A stretch of 8,533 bases of DNA from Marinilabiliaceae bacterium (GTDB lineage Bacteria > Bacteroidota > Bacteroidia > Bacteroidales > Marinilabiliaceae): assembly GCA_027010905.1 (NCBI GenBank), contig JALVBA010000182.1, positions 1 through 8,533 on the forward strand, written 5' to 3'. The notes below the pieces were generated by a model that was not told the DNA's origin, searched no databases, and saw only the letters and a program-made list of their open reading frames with translations. Shown here in pieces: positions 1 to 6,203 of this stretch. Both the position numbers and the translations under genes were made by a program. Position 1 is the stretch's first letter. The number at the start of each line of letters is the position of its first letter.

Positions 1-57
1 TCTCTATCCTGTAGCACAACTGTATTGCAAAACAGGTAGTAATCTAAATCTTAACAT

Positions 58-1290
58 ATGAAAAAAAATCTTTTATTTGGCTGTCTGTTTTTTCTATTAG
101 CAGTAGTCGGACATGCCGAAGGTTATCAGGTTAATCTTCAGGGGCAGCGTCAGACAGGAATGGGGCACGTTGGTACAGGCTTAAGTCTGGGTGCATCCAG
201 TATGCATTTTAATCCGGGGGCACTTAGCCTGATGGAGACTAATTGGGAATTCTCCTTCGGAGTAAGTCCTATCTTTTCGAGTAATACTTTTCAGAAGCAG
301 GCTCCATCAATTTACGAAACGTACAGCGACAATCCGGTGGGTACACCTTTTTACCTCTATGCAGCTCATAAAATCAACGATAAGCTGGCTGTAGGTATTG
401 GAGTAACAACACCTTATGGAAACTCTCTGGTTTGGGGTGATGATTGGGATGGACGTTATCTGATTCAGGATATATCGTTCAGTGCTATCTTTATTCAACC
501 AACAGTCTCGTACAAACTATTGGATAATTTAAGTTTAGGAGCCGGTTTTTCAATTGTTCCCGGAAGCGTTGAGTTAGGTAAAGCACTACCGCTAATTGGT
601 CAGGATGGAGTTGAGGGAAAGGTTGATCTTTCAGGCTCTACAATGGGATTCGGTTATAACGTAGGTCTGTTTTTTCAGGCAAGTGAAAAGTTTTCTGTAG
701 GAGTAGATTACCGCTCAAAAATAGATATGGATATGGAAGGTGGAGATGCTGAATTTACCGTTCCAAGTTCTATGCAGGCCTATTTTCCTGCAGATAATAC
801 TTTTTCTGCTACACTACCACTACCGGCTAACCTGACCGTAGGTTTGGGCTGGAGCCCTAATGAGAAGTTAACTTTGGGGTTTGATTTCCAGTATGTGTTC
901 TGGTCAACCTATCAGTCATTAGACTTTGACTTTGAGAAAAATACCGATGCTCTGCAGGATTCACAGAATCCAAGAAATTTCAGTAACTCTGCTGTTTATC
1001 GTATTGGTGGCGAATATCACCTTAGCCCTAAGATTGACCTCAGAGCAGGATTTTACTATGACCAGACTCCTATACCCGAGGATTATCTTACACCTGAAAC
1101 CCCCGGAACCAATAAGTATGGAATATCGGGTGGTCTCTCATGGTATATTACCGATAAGCTAAGCGTGGATGTATCGCTCCTATATATTCAGGGGCAGAAG
1201 CGTGAGGATGGATATAAGGCGGCTAATTTTTATGGTACTTACTATACAAATGCCGTTATTCCCGGTTTTGGTTTGAACTACTCTTTTTAA
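58..1290 (+). CDS. FadL/OmpP1/TodX-family outer-membrane transport protein
   Basis: This 410-residue protein is a predicted outer-membrane beta-barrel of the FadL/OmpP1/TodX family, whose members carry long-chain fatty acids or other hydrophobic compounds across the outer membrane. It starts with a Sec signal peptide (MKK, then a hydrophobic run, likely cleaved after Ala20 in GHA). The mature N-terminus YQVNLQGQRQTGMG followed by FNPGALS (residues 51-57) matches the family's plug region with its NPA-like motif. The rest alternates polar and hydrophobic residues with many Gly, Tyr and Phe, and the chain ends in NYSF, an aromatic C-terminus typical of barrel insertion. The length is near that of E. 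coli FadL. The start is the ATG just before MKKN; no Shine-Dalgarno is visible. The next gene starts 22 bases after the stop and encodes a lipase-like lipoprotein, which fits a joint role in lipid uptake. The substrate is inferred only from the family. Confidence 0.93.
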   Translation: MKKNLLFGCLFFLLAVVGHAEGYQVNLQGQRQTGMGHVGTGLSLGASSMHFNPGALSLMETNWEFSFGVSPIFSSNTFQKQAPSIYETYSDNPVGTPFYLYAAHKINDKLAVGIGVTTPYGNSLVWGDDWDGRYLIQDISFSAIFIQPTVSYKLLDNLSLGAGFSIVPGSVELGKALPLIGQDGVEGKVDLSGSTMGFGYNVGLFFQASEKFSVGVDYRSKIDMDMEGGDAEFTVPSSMQAYFPADNTFSATLPLPANLTVGLGWSPNEKLTLGFDFQYVFWSTYQSLDFDFEKNTDALQDSQNPRNFSNSAVYRIGGEYHLSPKIDLRAGFYYDQTPIPEDYLTPETPGTNKYGISGGLSWYITDKLSVDVSLLYIQGQKREDGYKAANFYGTYYTNAVIPGFGLNYSF

Positions 1291-1312
1291 CATATAGAAA
1301 TTGAAATAGATT

Positions 1313-2677
1313 ATGAAGACAAAATATATAAATTATTTACTGATTCTCGTTACACTAGCTCTATGGAGCTGTGAGCCAAAGGTTGATGAGTTTGTTCCAT
1401 CGGCAGGATCAGCCGATTTTTCCGTTTTTGTTTCGGTTGGTGATTCGTACTCGGCCGGATATATTGACGGTGCACTGAGTGACTATGGCCAGACTACAGG
1501 ATTTACAAATATTATGGCAACACAACTAAAGTCTGTTGGTGCCGGTGATTTTAAACAACCAATGTTACTAGCAGGAACAAGTGTCGGGTCATCTCTGAAT
1601 GGCAGTTATAAACTGCAAGTGGTACATGGAAAATTAATGCCGATGCCTACAACTGGTAATCCTGAACTGTTTACGGATCCCACAACATGGATTAATAGTA
1701 AGGGGCCATTCAATAATGTAGGAGTGCCGGGAGCTAAAAGTTTCCATCTGCTTAGCCCTTTGTTTGGAGATCCAACTCAAGGTTCAGGAAATTTTAACCC
1801 CTATTATACCCGATTTGCCTCCAATCCCGGTGTCTCTACTGTTATTGGTGACGCAATGCTAAATAACCCTACCTTCTTTTCGTTATGGATTGGAGGTAAT
1901 GATATTTTGTGGTATGCTCTTGGCGGTGGTACAGGAAGTGCCAGTGGTTTGGGTTCTCATGATATAACTCCAGATTTAATATTTAAGGCAAGTATTTCCG
2001 GTCTGATTAGTAATCTTACAATGAAAGGTGCTAAAGGAGTACTATGTAATATACCGGGCATCGATGCTTTACCATATTTTAGCTATATAAAATATAACGA
2101 TTTGGAGTTGACTGCCGACCGTGTAACTCTTTTAAACAGTGCCTATGCCGGATATAATCAGGCTGCAGAAGCTAATGGAAAACCAAAGATTGAATTTGCA
2201 GAAGGACGAAACCCATTTGTTATTGCTGATGCAGGTGCTTTCTTGGGAATGAGACAGATGAAGGAGGGTGAGAAAGTGCTGCTTAGTGCTCTCTCAGGTA
2301 TTTTGGGAGATGAGCACTGGGGCTCAGCAACACCTATGCCCGATAATGAGTCGTTAACCATAACAGAGATAGGTAATATCACCACTGCTGTTGATAGATT
2401 TAATGCAATAATTAAAAGTGCAGCTGATGATAACGACCTTGCCTTTGTTGATGCTAACAGCGTAATGAACGATCTTATGCATGGAATTATTATTGACGGA
2501 GTAGGATACAATACCGAATTTGTTACAGGAGGAATGTTTTCACTTGATGGTATTCATGCCAGTGGTAGAGGATACGCCATTATAGCAAATGCATTTATTA
2601 AAGCCATTAATGCAAAATATGGAGCTACTGTTCCAATGGCTAATGTAAATGATTTTATTGGCGTAGAGATGCCGTAA
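1313..2677 (+). CDS. SGNH/GDSL-family hydrolase (esterase/lipase) lipoprotein
   Basis: This 454-residue protein is a predicted lipid-anchored esterase of the SGNH/GDSL superfamily. The N-terminus is a lipoprotein signal with lipobox LWSC, so Cys20 should be lipidated. The family blocks appear in order: block I VSVGDSYS (nucleophile Ser45), a likely block II in NVGVPG (135-140, oxyanion Gly), block III IGGND (Asn196), and block V LDGIH (Asp412 and His415, completing the triad). The roughly 200 residues between blocks III and V are longer than in compact SGNH esterases, so there is probably an inserted subdomain. It lies 22 bases after the FadL-like gene and a strong terminator follows, so the two are likely co-transcribed. 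A plausible job is to release fatty acids at the cell surface or in the periplasm for the FadL-like channel. The substrate and the membrane face it sits on are not shown by the sequence. Confidence 0.9.
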   Translation: MKTKYINYLLILVTLALWSCEPKVDEFVPSAGSADFSVFVSVGDSYSAGYIDGALSDYGQTTGFTNIMATQLKSVGAGDFKQPMLLAGTSVGSSLNGSYKLQVVHGKLMPMPTTGNPELFTDPTTWINSKGPFNNVGVPGAKSFHLLSPLFGDPTQGSGNFNPYYTRFASNPGVSTVIGDAMLNNPTFFSLWIGGNDILWYALGGGTGSASGLGSHDITPDLIFKASISGLISNLTMKGAKGVLCNIPGIDALPYFSYIKYNDLELTADRVTLLNSAYAGYNQAAEANGKPKIEFAEGRNPFVIADAGAFLGMRQMKEGEKVLLSALSGILGDEHWGSATPMPDNESLTITEIGNITTAVDRFNAIIKSAADDNDLAFVDANSVMNDLMHGIIIDGVGYNTEFVTGGMFSLDGIHASGRGYAIIANAFIKAINAKYGATVPMANVNDFIGVEMP

Positions 2678-2735
2678 TCGTAAAGATGTGGTTCTGCTGC
2701 GAATGTAATGGATGTTATGTGAGATTATTAATTAC

Positions 2736-2770
2736 ACCTGATAGGGTTAAAGCGCTGTCAGGTATTTTTT
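2736..2770 (+). terminator. Rho-independent terminator after the FadL-GDSL pair
   Basis: The arms ACCTGATAG (2736-2744) and CTGTCAGGT (2755-2763) pair over nine positions with one G-U, around a ten-base loop, and are followed by ATTTTTT (2764-2770). It sits 58 bases after the GDSL hydrolase stop codon on the same strand. This is the clearest intrinsic terminator in the window. Confidence 0.85.
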
Positions 2771-2771
2771 A

Positions 2772-2779
2772 TATATTTG
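2772..2779 (+). promoter_or_regulatory. Bacteroidota-type -7 box before the M48 protease gene
   Basis: TATATTTG matches the TAnnTTTG -7 consensus of Bacteroidota sigma-ABfr promoters exactly. It begins two bases after the terminator T-run, where a new transcription unit would be expected, and would give a 5' untranslated leader of about 40 bases. No TTTG -33 element is seen at the usual spacing, where the terminator stem lies, so the call rests on the -7 box and context. Confidence 0.45.
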
Positions 2780-2827
2780 CCAACCCAACAATCCACAGTC
2801 AACTTTAAAGCTATTATAAACTAAACT

Positions 2828-4063
2828 ATGGATTCACAGACAATTTTTTATATCATAATCGGAATACTTGTTTTTCAGCATCTGTTTGATATGCTTTTGG
2901 ATTTTTTGAATAAATCACGCTGGACAGAAACACTACCAAAAGAGCTTGAAGGTATTTATGATCCAGAAAAGTATGCAAAGCATATCGGATATAAAAAGGC
3001 AAACTTCTGGTTTGGGATATTCTCAGATGCTGTTAGTACAGTCATACTTTTAATTCTACTATTTACCGGTGGATTTGTCATCCTAAACAGTTGGGTTATG
3101 AGTATTTCATCGAATGAAATTATTCAGGCTCTTCTGTTTTTTGGCGTTATAGGTTTAGGCTCATCAATTATCTCTTTGCCATTTAGTATTTACGGCACAT
3201 TTGTTGTTGAGGAGCGTTTTGGATTTAATAAAACAACTCCTAAAATTTTCATTCTCGATCTTTTTAAATCATTAATTCTTGGAGCTGTGATTGGAGGGGG
3301 GCTGATGTCACTCATAGTGTGGCTTTACACACTTACCGGAACCGATTTTTGGATTTATGCCTGGATAGTTACAAGTACATTTATGATTTTTATGTCGATG
3401 TTCTACACAACACTTATTCTGCCGCTGTTTAATAAGCAGGCTCCACTTGAAGAGGGAGAGCTGCGAAGTGATATCGAGGAGTATTCGAAAGTTGTGGAGT
3501 TTAAACTCGACAATATCTTTGTGATGGATGGGTCAAAACGCTCCACCAAAGCAAATGCTTTTTTTAGCGGCTTAGGAAGCAGGAAACGAATAGTGTTGTA
3601 TGATACATTAATTAATGACCTCACCACTGAAGAGATTGTGGCAGTACTGGCGCATGAGGTCGGCCACAATAAACTGAAACATACTCTTTATGGTGCAATT
3701 TTAGGAGTATTGCAAGCCGGTGTAATGTTTTATCTCTTTAGTCTTTTTGTCAGTTCTCCTGCACTATCGGGTGCACTTGGAGTTGATAGTCCTAATTTTC
3801 ATATCGGCTTACTGGTGTTTGGAATGTTATACACTCCGGTATCTTTTGCTCTGGGAGTAATCATGGGAGCCGTTTCACGAATGAATGAGTTTGCCGCTGA
3901 TGCTTTTGCAGCGAAAACAAGTAGCGGTGCGGCTTTAGGAAATGCACTGAAAACAATCTCAGTGAAATCGTTAAGCAACCTTATCCCTCATCCTTGGTAT
4001 GTGTTTTTCCACTATTCCCATCCTCCATTAATAGAAAGACTTAAGGCCTTAGATACTGTTTAG
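2828..4063 (+). CDS. M48-family (Ste24/CAAX-protease-type) membrane zinc metallopeptidase
   Basis: This 411-residue protein is an integral inner-membrane zinc protease of family M48, Ste24 branch. The N-terminal half has about five hydrophobic segments (roughly residues 5-25, 60-85, 98-122, 147-170 and 175-200), as in the M48 N-terminal domain. The catalytic part carries RSTKANAFFSGLG (238-250), then HEVGH (276-280) giving the two zinc His and the catalytic Glu277. NEFAAD (353-358) supplies the third ligand, Glu354. Two more hydrophobic segments lie between or beside these motifs (about 290-310 and 326-348). SHPPLIERL near the C-terminus is also a family hallmark. The length and order match full-length Ste24-type enzymes rather than the shorter HtpX. 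Yeast Ste24 trims prenylated CAAX proteins; bacteria lack that substrate, so membrane protein quality control is the usual guess. A terminator lies before it and no close partner gene is seen, so it is probably transcribed alone. Confidence 0.95.
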   Translation: MDSQTIFYIIIGILVFQHLFDMLLDFLNKSRWTETLPKELEGIYDPEKYAKHIGYKKANFWFGIFSDAVSTVILLILLFTGGFVILNSWVMSISSNEIIQALLFFGVIGLGSSIISLPFSIYGTFVVEERFGFNKTTPKIFILDLFKSLILGAVIGGGLMSLIVWLYTLTGTDFWIYAWIVTSTFMIFMSMFYTTLILPLFNKQAPLEEGELRSDIEEYSKVVEFKLDNIFVMDGSKRSTKANAFFSGLGSRKRIVLYDTLINDLTTEEIVAVLAHEVGHNKLKHTLYGAILGVLQAGVMFYLFSLFVSSPALSGALGVDSPNFHIGLLVFGMLYTPVSFALGVIMGAVSRMNEFAADAFAAKTSSGAALGNALKTISVKSLSNLIPHPWYVFFHYSHPPLIERLKALDTV

Positions 4064-4142
4064 ATTAATTTTCATATAGATTGGTTCGTGTTTGGGGCAA
4101 ATGTGAACTATTTGGGATGAAAATACCGTTAAATTAATAGTT

Positions 4143-4150
4143 TAAATTTG
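4143..4150 (+). promoter_or_regulatory. Candidate -7 box before the oxidoreductase gene
   Basis: TAAATTTG fits TAnnTTTG exactly and lies 69 bases before the ATG. A second, poorer candidate is TATACTTTG at 4176-4184, which has three rather than two bases between TA and TTTG but would give a shorter leader. Neither has a TTG element at the usual 17-23 base spacing. In such AT-rich DNA a chance match is quite possible. Confidence 0.3.
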
Positions 4151-4219
4151 AGGTCAATTATATTTTTTCTTTCTTTATACTTTGAATTGAAATAGTCGTT
4201 AAACAATAAATCTTTTAAA

Positions 4220-5776
4220 ATGTCAGAATCAGAGAATGGGATGCCAAGACGTAGTTTTGTGAAAAACACAACATTTGCTGCAACTGCTGTTTCAGCAATC
4301 CCTGCTTTTTTAGCATCATGTACAGCTAAAAAGAAAGAGGTAGAAGAGAAGATTGAGCTACTTACTATTGATAACAAAAAAAGAGAATTCCCTAAAGGGA
4401 AGCTAAATATTGCTACCATTGGGTTAGGAATGGGCTTTTCAAACACAAGAAATTGTAGCGAAGAGAATATTGTTGCACTGTGTGATGTGGATACACGAAT
4501 TCTAAGAAAGAAACTTACAGAATTTAAGAAAGATAATCCTGATAAAGTGTTGCCTTATGCTTTTCAGAACTTCAGGGAGATGTTTAAAGAGATTGGTGAC
4601 CAGATTGATGCTGTGATAGTTGCTACACCTGACCACTCTCATACTATTGTTACCCTCGAGGCTATGAAACTTGGTAAGCATGTTTATACACAAAAACCTC
4701 TTACTCACTCTGTTTCTGAATCAAGACTTCTTACACAGGCTGCTCATAAATATCCCGTTGCTACCCAGATGGGAAATCAGGGTGCATCAGCCGGAACTAC
4801 TGCTTGGGTTTGTGAAGCAATTTGGGATGGCGCTATTGGTGATATAAAAGAGGTTCAGGCATGGACTAACCGTCCTATATGGCCACAGGCACAAAACAGA
4901 CCAACAGAGACTCCTCCTGTTCCTAAAGAGTTGGATTGGGATATGTGGTTAGGGCCTGCTCCTAATCGTCCTTACAGTCCTGTGTATCACCCATGGAACT
5001 GGCGTGGTTGGTGGGCGTTTGGTACCGGAGCTCTAGGCGATATGGCTTGCCATATTCTTGATGTTGCTGTAAGAGCTCTTAAACTTGAATATCCTAATGG
5101 TGTACAAGCAAGTACCTCAAGATGGACAATAGAGTCGCCTGCCGAGGCTCAAAAAATAACATACTATTTCCCTGAGAGAAAATCTCTTGAGAAGATAAAT
5201 CTTCCTCAAGTCAAACTTACCTGGTATGATGGTGGTATTATGCCTGACAGACCTGTTGAGATGCTAGATGATGAGGTCATGGGTGATCAAGGTGGAGGAG
5301 TTATCTTTATTGGCACAAAAGGAAAGATTGTTGCCGGAACCTATGCCAAAAATCCTATATTACTGCCATCTGCCAAGTTTAAAGGATATAAACCGCCACG
5401 GTCTGAAAGAAGAGTTGTCGGTGATGTCGGTGGTCATGAGAAAGATTGGATAAGAGCTTGTAAAGAGAAGCCCGGTGAGCGTGTAGAGACAAAATCAAGT
5501 TTCAAGTTTGCAGGGCCGTTCAACGAAGTTGTTGTCATGGGAACTGTAGCAGCACGATTGAAAGATCTTAAAAGAATTCTCAAATGGGATGGTGAAAATA
5601 TGAAGTTTACGAATATTGCCCCCGAAGAGGAGTTGGTAATTCCAAAGTCAGTGGTGTTTGACACATCAGGACAATATCCTAGATATGTTACAGAGAAAGT
5701 TAAAGTTAAAGCCCTTAGTTATTCTCAACACTTAATAAAACGTAAGCCCCGAGAGGGATGGGAATTAAATTTATAA
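4220..5776 (+). CDS. Exported Gfo/Idh/MocA-family oxidoreductase (Tat lipoprotein)
   Basis: This 518-residue protein belongs to the Gfo/Idh/MocA family of NAD(P)-dependent sugar oxidoreductases. The N-terminus has a twin-arginine motif (PRRSFVK, Arg10-Arg11), a weakly hydrophobic stretch, and a lipobox LASC (Cys34). It is therefore probably exported already folded and then lipid-anchored, as expected for a protein that binds its cofactor in the cytoplasm. The Rossmann fold shows IATIGLGMGF (64-73, GxGxxG), Asp89 in LCDVD as a candidate ribose-binding acid, and VIVATPDHSH (132-141). The usual EKP motif reads QKP (158-160), keeping Lys159. GTGALGDMACHILD (268-281) carries the Asp and His expected near the sugar site. 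The C-terminal part resembles the bacterial-type C-terminal domain of exported members. Met8 (ATG at 4241) is an alternative start that keeps the whole Tat motif. The fucosidase gene follows on the same strand after 427 bases, so a role in glycan breakdown is plausible. The substrate is unknown. Confidence 0.9.
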   Translation: MSESENGMPRRSFVKNTTFAATAVSAIPAFLASCTAKKKEVEEKIELLTIDNKKREFPKGKLNIATIGLGMGFSNTRNCSEENIVALCDVDTRILRKKLTEFKKDNPDKVLPYAFQNFREMFKEIGDQIDAVIVATPDHSHTIVTLEAMKLGKHVYTQKPLTHSVSESRLLTQAAHKYPVATQMGNQGASAGTTAWVCEAIWDGAIGDIKEVQAWTNRPIWPQAQNRPTETPPVPKELDWDMWLGPAPNRPYSPVYHPWNWRGWWAFGTGALGDMACHILDVAVRALKLEYPNGVQASTSRWTIESPAEAQKITYYFPERKSLEKINLPQVKLTWYDGGIMPDRPVEMLDDEVMGDQGGGVIFIGTKGKIVAGTYAKNPILLPSAKFKGYKPPRSERRVVGDVGGHEKDWIRACKEKPGERVETKSSFKFAGPFNEVVVMGTVAARLKDLKRILKWDGENMKFTNIAPEEELVIPKSVVFDTSGQYPRYVTEKVKVKALSYSQHLIKRKPREGWELNL

Positions 5777-5835
5777 TGGCTCTAGCTAAAGGGTTAAAGG
5801 GTTTTGTGGCTGAATAGCTCTTTTGCTACAGGGAT

Positions 5836-5877
5836 AACAGTTGGCGGTTAACAGTTAATCGTTGACTGTTTTCTGTT
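5836..5877 (+). repeat. Degenerate heptamer run (NNNNGTT x 6)
   Basis: Six 7-base units follow one another without a gap: AACAGTT, GGCGGTT, AACAGTT, AATCGTT, GACTGTT, TTCTGTT. The last three bases (GTT) are constant, and the first four vary. The run starts 59 bases after the oxidoreductase stop codon. Two units are identical; the others differ only in the variable half. Confidence 0.6.
5850..5870 (+). terminator. Terminator-like hairpin after the oxidoreductase gene
   Basis: AACAGTTAA (5850-5858) pairs with TTGACTGTT (5862-5870) over nine positions, one of them a G-U, around a three-base loop TCG. TTCTGTTTGT follows. The stem is AT-rich and the tail is only partly T, so this would be a weak terminator, and the stem is also part of the heptamer run. 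It lies 73 bases after the stop codon. Confidence 0.4.
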
Positions 5878-5945
5878 TGTGTGAATAGATAATTAAGAGT
5901 TTATGTCGTTTGTAGTGGGTGAAAGGCAAACAATGAGTTTTCTTG

Positions 5946-6136
5946 TTGACACTAAATAGACAATTCTGTTTTTATTCGGCCTCTTTCTGATTGTGCTTGG
6001 AGTGTGATTGAAGATTTAGGGAGATTGGGAAGCTCCGAAGATATGAGGAGATCACCCAAACGAACTAAATCTTCAATCATACGGAAAGTGCAATCAGAAA
6101 GAGGCCTTGACTTTTTTTGTTACTTTTTTGTGTCAA
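5946..6136. repeat. Long nested inverted repeat (palindromic intergenic element)
   Basis: The two halves fold back on one axis near 6042. The outermost arms are TTGACAC (5946-5952) and GTGTCAA (6130-6136). The main stem pairs 5978-5998 with 6086-6106 (21 pairs, the outer 16 perfect), then a symmetric 3x3 internal loop, then 6002-6019 with 6065-6082 (18 pairs, 15 in a row perfect). An inner stem TTGGG/CCCAA (6025-6029 with 6055-6059) and an apical CTCC/GGAG (6033-6036 with 6047-6050) close it. Seven T follow the main stem (6112-6118). It has no transposase gene. It could be a small mobile palindromic element, a terminator for either strand, or a structured RNA. From memory it resembles repeated intergenic palindromes in Bacteroidota genomes, but I cannot confirm that. 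Confidence 0.8.
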
Positions 6137-6149
6137 GACAAAAAAGTAA
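6120..6149. repeat. Perfect 12-bp hairpin at the right end of the element
   Basis: TTACTTTTTTGT (6120-6131) and ACAAAAAAGTAA (6138-6149) are exact reverse complements with the six-base loop GTCAAG. Its loop and left arm overlap the right outer arm of the longer inverted repeat, so the two folds exclude each other in that part. With the T-run just before it, it may be a terminator or part of the element's end. Confidence 0.7.
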
Positions 6150-6169
6150 GGATTATTTAGATATAAACA

Positions 6170-6184
6170 CTATGTTTGACATAG
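6170..6184 (+). promoter_or_regulatory. -7 box with overlapping palindrome before the fucosidase gene
   Basis: TATGTTTG (6171-6178) matches the TAnnTTTG -7 consensus of Bacteroidota exactly and would place the transcript start about 20 bases before the ATG. A perfect palindrome, CTATGT then TTG then ACATAG (6170-6184), covers the box, so a dimeric regulator bound there could block or shape promoter use. No -33 element is obvious. The operator role is inferred from position only. Confidence 0.4.
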
Positions 6185-6203
6185 AACCATAATTAATTTG
6201 TTA

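Larger units (their letters stand above)
5777..6203 (+). other. Non-coding region between oxidoreductase and fucosidase genes
   Basis: No convincing gene lies here. In order it holds a heptamer run with a terminator-like hairpin (5836-5877), about 70 bases with no structure I could identify, a long nested inverted repeat (5946-6136), a perfect short hairpin at its right end (6120-6149), and a -7 box overlapped by a palindrome (6170-6184). A 62-codon open frame at 6004-6192 runs through the inverted repeat; its sequence is dictated by the palindrome and it is treated as spurious. Confidence 0.75.

Noticed and set aside
1..61. Open frame from the window edge ending in a TGA that overlaps the FadL-like gene's ATG (ATGA).
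   Set aside because: Only 19 codons are visible and the peptide is not recognisable. An ATGA overlap is suggestive of an upstream operon gene, but a run this short is likely by chance.
2158..2511. A 117-codon - strand open frame inside the GDSL hydrolase gene.
   Set aside because: It is antisense to a gene with intact catalytic blocks and has no recognisable domain; a frame shadow.
4068..4124. ATTTTCAT and ATGAAAAT as a terminator stem after the M48 gene.
   Set aside because: Eight AT-rich pairs around a 41-base loop with no T-run; too weak to call.
4129..4446. A 105-codon - strand open frame overlapping the start of the oxidoreductase gene.
   Set aside because: Most of it is antisense to the Tat signal and Rossmann start of a clear gene; Ser/Phe-rich low-complexity peptide.
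4220..5776. GH109 (NAD-dependent alpha-N-acetylgalactosaminidase) identity for the exported oxidoreductase.
   Set aside because: GH109 proteins share the Tat signal and fold, but the QKP and GDMACH patterns here fit the general exported Gfo/Idh/MocA group better; I cannot support the specific call.
6004..6192. A 62-codon + strand open frame in the intergenic region.
   Set aside because: It runs through both arms of the long inverted repeat, so its peptide is set by the palindrome; no domain, and a much better explanation as non-coding structure.
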